The notes under the pieces: model-generated
Told to the model about the DNA's origin: nothing
What the model saw: only the letters and a program-made list of their open reading frames with translations
Databases searched by the model: none
Source of the DNA: Methanomassiliicoccales archaeon
Lineage (GTDB): Archaea > Thermoplasmatota > Thermoplasmata > Methanomassiliicoccales > UBA472
DNA: 64,000 nt
Assembly (NCBI GenBank): GCA_028682895.1
Contig: JAJRAK010000052.1
Span: forward strand, 32,525-96,524
Direction of reading: 5' to 3'
Translations under genes and position numbers: made by a program
Part shown: positions 34,679-43,600 of the stretch, piece by piece
Position numbering within the stretch: the stretch's first letter is position 1
Layout of the letters: each line of letters starts with the position of its first letter

Positions 34679-34861
34679 ATGGAAGTCCTAGGCCTCTGTT
34701 CCGTGTGCTCCAGACCGGCCAGTCATAGCTGCGTGATGTGTGGCAAGGCCTTGTGCTCCAGGCATTACGACCATGAATCGCGCATGTGCCAGCAATGCTC
34801 ACCGAACCCGAGGTCGCTCCGCGGGCACGATGACCCGCTGGAGAAAAGACTTATGCGCTGA
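34679..34861 (+). CDS. Small zinc-finger protein
   Basis: A 60-residue protein with two interleaved metal sites: C-x2-C at 7/10, C-x2-C at 18/21, C26, H29, H33 and C-x2-C at 37/40, resembling a HIT- or B-box-type finger. The last 20 residues are basic. The function is unknown. A leaderless promoter precedes it, and it converges with the TPR gene two bases away. Confidence 0.72.
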   Translation: MEVLGLCSVCSRPASHSCVMCGKALCSRHYDHESRMCQQCSPNPRSLRGHDDPLEKRLMR

Positions 34862-34863
34862 GC

Positions 34864-35358
34864 TCAGAGGATCTTCTTTGCCGATGCCTCATCGAGGTCG
34901 ATGGACTTCAGCAGGTACTTCAGCGCCTTCTTGACTATTATGAGCTTGGTCTGCTCGTCCAGGCGTGCCTCGTAGACGATGGGTGCCTTCTTGTAATACT
35001 CGACACCGAACTCCGAGTAGTAGTAGGTGGCGTTCTCCGGGTCTATCTGGGCGGCCTTGTTGTAGCAGGTCTCGGCCTCATTGAACAGTCCCAGGTCCAT
35101 GCAGAACGCTCCCCAGCTCTGTATGATGAGGGGGTTCTCCGGATCCAGCTCGGAGGCCTTCTTGTAAAGCGCGACGACCTCCTCGGGGGTGACCTTGGGG
35201 ACCAGCACGGCGGCGTCTGCCTTGGCCATATAGCCGGAGGGGTCGCTAGGGTCCGTCTTTATCGCCTTGTCGAACTTCGACAATGCCTGGGAGTACTCGC
35301 CCTCGTCCATGAGTTGATAGCCTTGCTTCATCAACTTGTCATATTCAGCAGATGCCAT
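34864..35358 (-). CDS. TPR-repeat protein
   Basis: A 164-residue protein with three to four tetratricopeptide repeats (for example GYQLMDEGEYSQALSKFDKA near residues 13-32, then AFCMDLGLFNEAETCYNKA near 86-104). It has no signal peptide or membrane segment, so it is probably a cytosolic scaffold. It stands alone on this strand, and its partner cannot be named. Confidence 0.82.
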   Translation of the reverse strand: MASAEYDKLMKQGYQLMDEGEYSQALSKFDKAIKTDPSDPSGYMAKADAAVLVPKVTPEEVVALYKKASELDPENPLIIQSWGAFCMDLGLFNEAETCYNKAAQIDPENATYYYSEFGVEYYKKAPIVYEARLDEQTKLIIVKKALKYLLKSIDLDEASAKKIL

Positions 35359-35422
35359 ATGTTCACTTGGAAAAGAGATAGACGGACTGATTTAAAAGCT
35401 TTCGGAGCCGAGTGCCAGGCAA

Positions 35423-35764
35423 TTAAAGGTTGCGAACAAAGCGGTTTCCCTGGTCCACCAGGACCACCTTGGACGGTATCGGCTTGTCAGTAAGCTCGAA
35501 GGCCATGATGATGACCCTGTCGCCGACCTTTACAAGGTGGGCGGCAGCGCCGTTCACGCTTATTATGCCCGAACCGCGCTTTCCCAAAACGACGTACGTC
35601 TCGAACCGGGCAGCGTTGTCCACGTCCGAGATGAGGACCTTCTCCCCGGGCCATATGTCCGCCCGTTCCAGCAGGTCCTGGTCGATGACGATGCTCCCCA
35701 CATAATCGGGCTCGGCGGCGGTCACCGTGGCCCGGTGTATCTTGCCTCTAAGGAGCTGCCTCAT
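35423..35764 (-). CDS. panD: Aspartate 1-decarboxylase, bacterial pyruvoyl type
   Basis: Makes beta-alanine from aspartate for pantothenate/coenzyme A. It has 113 residues from MRQLLRGKIHRATVT; the self-cleavage site YVGSI (Gly-Ser at about residues 24-25), the active-site Lys and His in GKIHRA, and the Arg and Tyr of RFETYV are present, as is the ending region RGSGIISVNGAAAHLV. Archaea normally use the PLP enzyme MfnA for this step, so a bacterial-type PanD suggests transfer. The open frame to 35794 adds ten unrelated residues. Confidence 0.88.
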   Translation of the reverse strand: MRQLLRGKIHRATVTAAEPDYVGSIVIDQDLLERADIWPGEKVLISDVDNAARFETYVVLGKRGSGIISVNGAAAHLVKVGDRVIIMAFELTDKPIPSKVVLVDQGNRFVRNL

Positions 35765-35837
35765 CGTTCGAACAAATAAAATCATGTTATTCAACCTTTT
35801 GCCGTCAACCCATATCTTCCAGGGACGGACCGGGCGC

Positions 35838-36623
35838 TCATACCTTTCTGCAAGAGCCGATTATCTTGACGATAAATTCCTTCAGCGTCCCGTCATATTC
35901 CAGGACGGCATCAATGTTGAACACGGTCCTCATGTTCTCCTTGGTCAGGACCTCCTGCGGCGTACCCATGGCAAAGACCTTGTGATCATGGATGAGCACC
36001 ATCCTGTCGCAGTACTTGACCACCATCGGAAGGTCGTGGGAGACTATGACCACTGTCAATCCTTCCAGGTCCGATAGCCTCTTCACCAGGTCCAGCACCT
36101 CGAACTGATGATCGATGTCGAGATGCAGTGTCGGCTCGTCCAGCAATAATATCTCTGGCCTCTGAGCCAACGCCCTTGCGATGATGACCCGCTGGCGTTC
36201 CCCTCCGCTCATGGTATTGATAGGACGGTCGGCGAACTCTGACACGCTGGTCTTCTCCATGGCCTCCTCGACTATGCGCAGGTCGTCGGACGACTCGCCT
36301 CTGAAGCTGTCCAAGAAAGGCATGCGGCCCATGGTGACGATGTCCCTGACCGAGAAGGAGAACCTGATCTCATTGCTCTGCGGGACCACCGCGATATGTC
36401 TGGCGATATGCTTCTTCGACATTTCCTCGATGTCGGTTCCCTTCATCAGCACCTTACCGCCCTGGGGATGCAGGTTGCGGTTGAGGAGCTTCAGGAGAGT
36501 GGTCTTGCCACAGCCGTTGGGACCGAGTATCCCCAGTATCTCACCCGGCCTTATCTCCAGGTCGACATCGTCCAGGACGGGCTTTTCCCGGTAAGAGAAA
36601 CGAAGGTCTTTGATCTCCATCAT
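35838..36623 (-). CDS. Iron/cobalamin-type ABC importer, ATPase
   Basis: A BtuD/FecE-family ATPase of about 261 residues with Walker A GPNGCGKTT, signature SGGERQRV, Walker B LLLDEPTLHLDI and the family's VSHD switch. It is the last gene of a binding protein/permease/ATPase operon; its start overlaps the permease stop. The transported ligand (siderophore, haem or cobalamin) cannot be told from the sequence. Confidence 0.92.
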   Translation of the reverse strand: MMEIKDLRFSYREKPVLDDVDLEIRPGEILGILGPNGCGKTTLLKLLNRNLHPQGGKVLMKGTDIEEMSKKHIARHIAVVPQSNEIRFSFSVRDIVTMGRMPFLDSFRGESSDDLRIVEEAMEKTSVSEFADRPINTMSGGERQRVIIARALAQRPEILLLDEPTLHLDIDHQFEVLDLVKRLSDLEGLTVVIVSHDLPMVVKYCDRMVLIHDHKVFAMGTPQEVLTKENMRTVFNIDAVLEYDGTLKEFIVKIIGSCRKV

Positions 36624-37648
36624 CAGCTCCACCCCACCTCATCGCGCCTTCTGCGCAGCAAGTATACGAAATACGGGGCGCCTATGAGAGACGTCACGAT
36701 GCCGATCGGCAGTATCCCGATGCTGGGCGCGATCACTCTGGAGATATAATCGCACATCATCAGGAACGCTGCCCCACCGACCAGTGATGCTGGAAGGAGC
36801 GCCCTGTTGTCGGGCCCCATGACGATGCGAAGGATGTGCGGTACGACCAGGCCGACGAAGCCGATGACGCCGACGAACGCCACTGCGGCCGCGGTGACGA
36901 GGGCGGAGGCGACCAGCAGCTGGAGCCTTACCTTCTTGACCTCGACGCCCAGGTCGAGCGCGTGGGCGTCGCCGAGCATCATGGCGTTGAGGTCTCGGGA
37001 ACTTGAGACCATGATGAAACATCCAGCGAACATCAGCGGAGCGACGATGATGATATTGTCCCAGCCAGCGTTAGTAAGGTTGCCCATGGTCCAGTATACA
37101 ATACCGGACATCTGGTCCCCGGCCACGTATGTCAAAAGGGATACCAGCGCGGAAAGCAATGAACCCACTGCTATACCTGATAGAAGTAATGTTTCTGTCG
37201 GAACGCGCCCACCGACGTTGGATATGGTATAGACCAGAAACAATGTTGCCATGCATGTTATGAAGGCGAGCAGGGGCGTTAGGAGGAGCGACGGCAACCA
37301 AGAAACGGTGAATGTAAGTCCTATGGCTGCTCCTAGAGAGGCGCCGGAGGACAACCCCAGTATATATGGGGACGCCATCGGGTTTCGGAAAAGGGCTTGC
37401 ATGACCGCACCCGCTATTCCTAGGCCAGCCCCGACGAGGATGGTCATGATCACTCGTGGAAGGTTCATTTGCTGCACTATCGTGATATTAGTGTCCGATC
37501 CCTGGCCCAATAATGCCCAGAAGGCGTCCTCGAAGGAGAGGGGGATGAATGCCTGAGATAGGTCGAGAATTAAAAAGATGAATAGTATCAGGAAGGTGAC
37601 AGCAAAGACTGAAAATGTCCTTCTTCGCCTCTTAGCCACGCTGTCCAT
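36623..37648 (-). CDS. Iron/cobalamin-type ABC importer, permease
   Basis: A 341-residue BtuC/FecD-family permease with about ten membrane segments. The conserved NLPRVIMTILVGAGLGIAGAVMQALFRNP motif region starts near residue 58, and GVIGFVGLVVPHILR, which contacts the ATPase, is near residue 250. The N-terminus is strongly basic (KRRRRTF). Confidence 0.93.
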   Translation of the reverse strand: MDSVAKRRRRTFSVFAVTFLILFIFLILDLSQAFIPLSFEDAFWALLGQGSDTNITIVQQMNLPRVIMTILVGAGLGIAGAVMQALFRNPMASPYILGLSSGASLGAAIGLTFTVSWLPSLLLTPLLAFITCMATLFLVYTISNVGGRVPTETLLLSGIAVGSLLSALVSLLTYVAGDQMSGIVYWTMGNLTNAGWDNIIIVAPLMFAGCFIMVSSSRDLNAMMLGDAHALDLGVEVKKVRLQLLVASALVTAAAVAFVGVIGFVGLVVPHILRIVMGPDNRALLPASLVGGAAFLMMCDYISRVIAPSIGILPIGIVTSLIGAPYFVYLLRRRRDEVGWS

Positions 37649-37711
37649 GATGCATCCTTCAATCGAAAGGAACGATTAAATGGTTTGGATGAGGAGGTTC
37701 GGTTACCTTCC

Positions 37712-38824
37712 TCAATCCTTGCTACCCTTCCTCTTGGTGATCAATACTAGGGCGACCGCTGCTATAACGATGCATATCCCTATCGCCGCATAGATGGCCA
37801 TATCATTGCTGTCCCCCTCATCGTCCGTCGCTTCGATGGGTATGGTACCATTGAAATATTCGGGGTAGAACAGGCATGCGATCGTCCATAGGCCGGTCAT
37901 CGCATCAGGGCAGTAGGAATTCATCGATTTGTTAAGTTTGCACACGGTGGCATCGCTGTTGATCAGCACATCCGAAGAGAAATATTCGGCCGTGTTAGGA
38001 TAATTACCATCCAGCAGGACAAAATCCGGGTTTAATTGCAGTATCGCTGTCGCGTCAGCGGTATAAGATGGTGTTGCTTTTGAAGAATCCTCTGCGACAT
38101 TTAGGCCGCCAGTTATGTTGATGAAATCAGTGGTGACGGCCCCGGTGTTCCCCAGTTTAAAATTGCTGCCGCTCCAGCTGACATAGACCGCTGTCACCTT
38201 ATCAGTACTGTTAATGATACCATTTTCGGTCAGTACCTCATTGATGAATGTCTTGACATACTCCATCTGATTGGACACGCTGTGGTTTGCCCCAAGAACG
38301 GTCTCGATGTCCTCGACCACTTGGACAATATCATCATAGGTCTTTGGATAGAATGTGATGACCTTGAAACCTTCATCCTCAAGATCGGTCCAAACATCAG
38401 AGAGATAAGAATAGCCACTTCCGAGGATGACATCGTTCGTCTTGTTCCATGTACCGTTGTCCACCATACCAAGCATCCTCTGAACGACCATGTTTGAGTT
38501 GGCAGTATTGACCGTTATGAACAAATCTGCAGAATAATTCTGCACATCGGTTATCCCACTTTGAGCATATGCTGAATAATAATCGAAAATAACCGCATTG
38601 CTAAGGTTCCCTATGTCCACCAGGGTGTTAGTGATATAGGCACTGAAAGCAGCTACATGCGTTGATGGTTGAGTCAGGTTGGTAGTAGTGCCACGGGAGT
38701 CGGTGATCGATATCTCACTGGTGGCCTCCGTTCCGAGTCCACTATCACCATGGATAGTGATCGGTATGGTCATCGTGAATAGAGCAAAGATTGTGAAAAT
38801 GGTGATTATTCCATTAAATTTCAT
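37712..38824 (-). CDS. ABC importer substrate-binding protein, membrane-anchored
   Basis: A 370-residue extracytoplasmic binding protein. The N-terminus has a hydrophobic signal (about residues 6-26) and a BtuF/FepB-type fold follows (TDSRGTTTNLTQPSTHVAAF ... NPDFVLLDGNYPN). A second hydrophobic helix near residues 343-362, followed by TKRKGSKD, anchors the protein at its C-terminus, as is common in archaea. The gene is distinctly richer in A+T than the permease and ATPase genes, which may reflect a different history. It is 63 bases before the permease. Confidence 0.88.
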   Translation of the reverse strand: MKFNGIITIFTIFALFTMTIPITIHGDSGLGTEATSEISITDSRGTTTNLTQPSTHVAAFSAYITNTLVDIGNLSNAVIFDYYSAYAQSGITDVQNYSADLFITVNTANSNMVVQRMLGMVDNGTWNKTNDVILGSGYSYLSDVWTDLEDEGFKVITFYPKTYDDIVQVVEDIETVLGANHSVSNQMEYVKTFINEVLTENGIINSTDKVTAVYVSWSGSNFKLGNTGAVTTDFINITGGLNVAEDSSKATPSYTADATAILQLNPDFVLLDGNYPNTAEYFSSDVLINSDATVCKLNKSMNSYCPDAMTGLWTIACLFYPEYFNGTIPIEATDDEGDSNDMAIYAAIGICIVIAAVALVLITKRKGSKD

Positions 38825-39071
38825 GTGCTATCCCTCGTATTACGAATGAGTCGATAAATAACATTACCATATAAAGAATTATGCACAAATCAGCCTCTGT
38901 AAATTAATTTCGTGTTACGGGACCTGAACAACATTGAATTTCGATTGACATACCAGATTATTTTTAATCGGGAAGATGGGGTCTAATGAATGATGTCACA
39001 GTAACACTGATCTGCGCTCGAGAGACGCGGTAGGCAAGGAAAAAATACTAGGACCTGAATTCAAGAGGACC

Positions 39072-39401
39072 ATGACATCCAGGGTCAAGGTCGTCACTCC
39101 CATATGTTCTCATGAGACCTGGGTCACCGCGGAGATGGACGGGGATGACCAGATCAAGGTGCGCATCGAATCGGATTGTTCCAACGTGCAGAACTATAGT
39201 GAAAGATTGAAGCGTGTGAGCATGGACGACATCAACGAGATACGCGGGTCCCGCATCATGGAGATGGCGATGGACGGCATCCTCACGCCGACCTGCATGG
39301 TGCCCATCGCCGTCTTCAACGCCTGCTGGGTAGAAGCGGGGATGATATCCAAGCGTCTGGCCGTGAAGGAAGGCCAAGTGTCGATACAGTTCATCGACTG
39401 A
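39072..39401 (+). CDS. Small conserved archaeal protein, DUF6951-like
   Basis: A 109-residue protein. The start (VKVVTPICSHETWVTAEM), the central ESDCSNVQ and the late ACWVEAGM recall a family of small proteins found in methanogens and relatives, with conserved Cys12, Cys36, Cys75 and Cys84. Its function is unknown; cluster or metal binding is possible. It lies 62 bases before the deacetylase-family gene on the same strand, so a shared transcript is possible. Confidence 0.65.
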   Translation: MTSRVKVVTPICSHETWVTAEMDGDDQIKVRIESDCSNVQNYSERLKRVSMDDINEIRGSRIMEMAMDGILTPTCMVPIAVFNACWVEAGMISKRLAVKEGQVSIQFID

Positions 39402-39463
39402 TATGGAAAGTATTATGCACTTTCGCACGCCTAAACCGGGAAGCCAATGAACGGGTAATCCTG

Positions 39464-40543
39464 ATGTGCGGTACCACTGCCTTCTTTTACAGCGACGAGA
39501 TGCTCAAGTACCAATTTGGTCCAGAACATCCCTACCAGCCCATCCGGTTCAAGCTCATACGAGATACCTTACGTGAGATGGACGTCTTCAACGATATGCT
39601 GGTCTACGTCGAACCGGACCCTGCGGATGAGAAAGATATTCGCATGGTGCACGACCAGGCCCTGATAGACCACGTCAAGGAGATGAGCCGGATCGGCTCG
39701 GGTTGCTTGGATACGGGCGATACCCCGGTCCATAAAGGACTGTACGAGGGGGCGTTGTCCATGGTCGGAGCTACACTGTCCGGAGCGGAGAGCATTGCCC
39801 GGGGGGAGTATGATCATGTCATGACGCCGGGGGGAGGACTTCATCACGCTCAGCGCGATAGGTCGTCCGGGTTCAGCGTCTTTAATGATCTGGCAATAGC
39901 CGTGCGGCGGTTACAGCGTGATTACGGCTATGAGCGCATAGCGATAATCGATATTGACGGTCATCATGGTGACGGTACTCAGTCCATCTTCAACGATGAG
40001 AAGATCCTGAACATATCCTTCCACAGATATGGACCGGGCTTCTATCCTGAGTCAGGGGCGGCCACCGAATCAGGTGTGGCCGAGGGCGATGGCTATTCCA
40101 TAAATGTACCGTTCCCCAGATGCACCCCTGATGAGGTGTATGTACCTGTGTACGAGAGGGTGGTCTCGGCCGCCCTGTCAGCGTACCGTCCAGAGATCAT
40201 CATCCATCAGTTCGGGACCGATGCACACTATTCCGATCAGATGGTCGGGATGGGGCTGACGACCAATACATATGAGCATGTAGCGGAGTTCACGCACCGG
40301 ATGGCGCATCAGCACAGCGACGGACGATATCTGGTGACCGGAGGGGGAGGATACTCCCTGGACGCCACCCGCAGGATATGGGCCATCGCCGTATGCACGA
40401 TCTCCGGCTCGTTCCCCCTAAATCCAGAGGGGATGCATATGCTGAGGGACTCCGGTCTGAACCGAAAATGGAAGGTGCAACAGGAAGAGTTCCAGAAGCG
40501 CCTAGATTATATTTTCGATGAGGTCATCCCGAAGATCCGCTGA
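39464..40543 (+). CDS. Histone-deacetylase-family amidohydrolase
   Basis: A 359-residue zinc hydrolase of the HDAC/AcuC family. The catalytic core DIDGHHGDGTQ (tandem His nearby in GGGLHHAQRD, zinc-binding Asp and His) and FGTDAHYSD with the second zinc Asp are intact, as is the late GGGGYS. The archaeal members may act on acetyl-lysine proteins or on acetylpolyamines; there is no histone or acetyltransferase nearby to decide. Confidence 0.9.
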   Translation: MCGTTAFFYSDEMLKYQFGPEHPYQPIRFKLIRDTLREMDVFNDMLVYVEPDPADEKDIRMVHDQALIDHVKEMSRIGSGCLDTGDTPVHKGLYEGALSMVGATLSGAESIARGEYDHVMTPGGGLHHAQRDRSSGFSVFNDLAIAVRRLQRDYGYERIAIIDIDGHHGDGTQSIFNDEKILNISFHRYGPGFYPESGAATESGVAEGDGYSINVPFPRCTPDEVYVPVYERVVSAALSAYRPEIIIHQFGTDAHYSDQMVGMGLTTNTYEHVAEFTHRMAHQHSDGRYLVTGGGGYSLDATRRIWAIAVCTISGSFPLNPEGMHMLRDSGLNRKWKVQQEEFQKRLDYIFDEVIPKIR

Positions 40544-40663
40544 TACTTTCCAGGTGCTTTGAGCGATCGAACGATGCCTATTACCCTGCTTTGAAAGATA
40601 CGCGATCGTATGAGCAACTGTGTTTGCTACATCTCGCCTCTCGATCATAAAAATCTCCGAGTG

Positions 40664-40670
40664 GGTTAAA
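40664..40670 (+). promoter_or_regulatory. TATA box of the giant surface-peptidase gene
   Basis: TTAAATA at 40664-40670, centred 22 bases before ATG 40689. This predicts leaderless transcription and decides for ATG 40689 over the in-frame ATG at 40707. Confidence 0.5.
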
Positions 40671-40688
40671 TAGCTGGGTGGTCTATGA

Positions 40689-43600
40689 ATGTCCATCGGA
40701 TCCCGTATGTACCAGAATGATCGCACATACAGAATGGCCATTGTCCTCATCGCGCTCGCCATGCTTCTTCCTCTGCTCTCGGCCCCGGACCTGTCCGCGG
40801 CCGGAACGTCTTCGATCACCTATGAGTATCATTTCTCCCAGCCGACCATAGACCCGGACAGCGACGAAAGGATCTACACCCTGGACGGCCTGGAGAACGA
40901 CTCAAGAGCGGGATCCCCGATATTGCCTATCGAGACCTTGCTGCTCGCCCTACAGCCGAACGAGACGGCCGTCGAGGTCCGGATCGAATGCTCCGATGCC
41001 GTTGCCGTGGAGATAGCCACGAACTATCCATGCAACCCTACCGAGAGCCAGACCGGGGATGGCTCCGCCTCGTACGAGGAGGGAGCGCACGGAGCTTACG
41101 AGTATGCGGGGAGTTACGTCCTAGAAGGCGTGGAGATCGTATGCATCGACCTGTGGCCGGTCCATTTGGACGAGAATACTGGTGTTTTGTACTATGTCTC
41201 TGATTTCACCATTACTATCGTTACCAAAGCTGATGGAGATAGCTTCATAGGTGACATGGACCGCGTCCGGGAGCTCGTGGATAACCCTGACGATGTGACC
41301 GAACTGATGAGCAGCAAGGTATCCAGCTCGTTCAGCGTACTACCCTCGGGAAGCTACGATTATCTCATCATCACCGACGAGGACCTTCTGGGACCGTTCC
41401 AGGCCCTGGCCACCTGGAAGGGCGAGAGGAACGGTGAGGGATCGAGCTGTGCCAACATAGCGAGCGTGCTGGTCACCTTGGACTATATTCGGGCAGACAG
41501 CTCGTTCTGGGGCAATGCCTTGGCCAACGGCGGAACTGGCAACGATACGCAGACCATCGTACGAAACTTCATCACCGCCGCTCATGAGGAATGGGGCGTC
41601 GAATACGTTCTGATCGGCGGGGACGAGGATGTCATTCCCTCCAGGAAGGTGTACGTGACCGCCAGCAGCTATGTCGACGAACTGCCGGCAGATATCTACT
41701 ATTCGGCGCTGGACGGCGATTGGGATGATGATGGGGACGGTAGGTATGGAGAGACAAGCAGCCAGGGCAGCGCCGGCGAGGAGGCCGACCTTCTGGCCGA
41801 AGTATATGTCGGTCGCGCGCCCGTCTCGACCGTGAGCGAGGCCTGGAACTTCGTCAACAAGACGATCCTGTATGAGAAGAGCTACGTCAACCAGTACGAC
41901 ACCGACCTTCTGTTCGTGGGTGAGGCCTTGGACTCCAACACGTACGGAGATTGGTACAAGGACGAGGTCTACGATGACATACTGGCCGATGAGAACCTGA
42001 CGTTGACTACCTTGTACGAGGAACAGGGCACCTTTTCCGGCACTGCGTTCTTCCGAGAGTTGAGGTCCGGCGTTCACATAGTGAACCACATGGGACATGG
42101 CAACACCGAAAGCTTCGGCGACCTGACCGTATCGAGCGCGCGGGCCTTGGATAACGAGCTACCGTTCGTGCTGTACACCCAGGCGTGCGACGTGGCCGCA
42201 TTCGACCAGTCCTCGGATTGCATCGCCGAGGAGTTCGTCATCGGGGAACACGGTGCGGTGGCGTTCATAGGCAACTCAAGGTATGGATGGTATTCACGGG
42301 GAAGCACGTCTGGAACTTCTCAACAATATGATCTTTCATTCTTCAGCCAGGTCTATGATGATGGGGTGACCAACCTGGGAAAGGCGCTCTCCCTTTCGAA
42401 GGAGGAGCACGCCTCCTCTGCCGCTTCCGCCGGCACCTACCGCTGGGTGTACATGGAGCTGAACCTGCTCGGCGACCCGGAGACGCAGATGCTGATGGAC
42501 AGCGAAGGGGAGCATGACCTGGCCCTCAAGGCGGTGGTCATCGATTCCTGCTACTGGCAGGAGGAATGCAACGTTTCCGTCCAGGTGCAGAACCTGGGCC
42601 AGTTCTCTGAAGAAGGGACCATCAGGCTTTATGCCGATGGAACGCTGGTCGATACGGCCATAGTGACCCTGGCCCCGGGGGAGACCGTTGCCTCGGACCT
42701 GCAATGGACGCCTGCGCTGTACCAGGAGTATGAGCTGACCGCTGAGGTGACCTGCAGTCTGGACGATGTTACCAGCAATGATGAGCGAACGGTGACCGCC
42801 CCGGTGGACTGGAAGATATCCTCGGATACCGTGTGGGAAAATAGGACCGTGATCCTGGTGGGCGGGTTCCTCATCGAGGACGGGGTCACGTTGGAAGTAC
42901 GTGATTGCGTGGTCGACATCCCATCCGGTGTCAGCATGATCGTCAGGGGCATGTTGAACGCCAGTGGAACGACGTTCGACGGCGCCGACCTTGTGCTCGA
43001 TTCTTCAGGCGACATACTGCTGGAGGGATGCATGTTAAGCGGTCTCTCGGATGAGGAACGGCCCAGCATGAACGGTGGGCGCCTAGTACTGAGGAACACC
43101 ACCATCACCGGGGGGATGGGATGGTCGCTCGACGGCACGGACCTTGAGGTCCTAAGCTCATACCTGATCGACCAGACCTCCGAATGGTCTGTGTCCCTAT
43201 CGGAAGTGGACGTCGATGGACTGACCGGTGAGTCGGGAGGCGGGCTACGTCTGAGCAACGTGACCGGTGGTCTGCGTAACATGACCTGGTCCGATGCAGA
43301 GATGGGACTGGCCGTGGAATGGTCGGGAGGGCTGCTCATGCACGACCTCTCCCTTACGAACAACACCGTGGACATCATCATCGATGGGGACGGTCCTTCC
43401 GACTTCCTTTTGGACGTCGAGGACGTTGAGATGACCTACGGACCGTTGTCCATATTGTACCAGGAGAACGACGTCACCGTGAACGGTACTGCGGCCAGCC
43501 TCTATCTGGTGGACTGCCAGAACATTACCGTCAAAGGCATGCACCTCCAAGGCAACGGGTACGGGCTGGCATTGGTAGATTGTACGGAGGTGTCCGTGGT

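Noticed and set aside
38825..39071. Riboswitch or small RNA upstream of the ABC importer (247 bases)
   Set aside because: A+T-rich with TATA-like sequences in both directions, but I could find no conserved riboswitch core such as a cobalamin B12-box.
40502..40819. 105-codon minus-strand gene between the deacetylase and surface-peptidase genes
   Set aside because: It overlaps the ends of both genes and the TATA box, and its translation has no recognisable feature.
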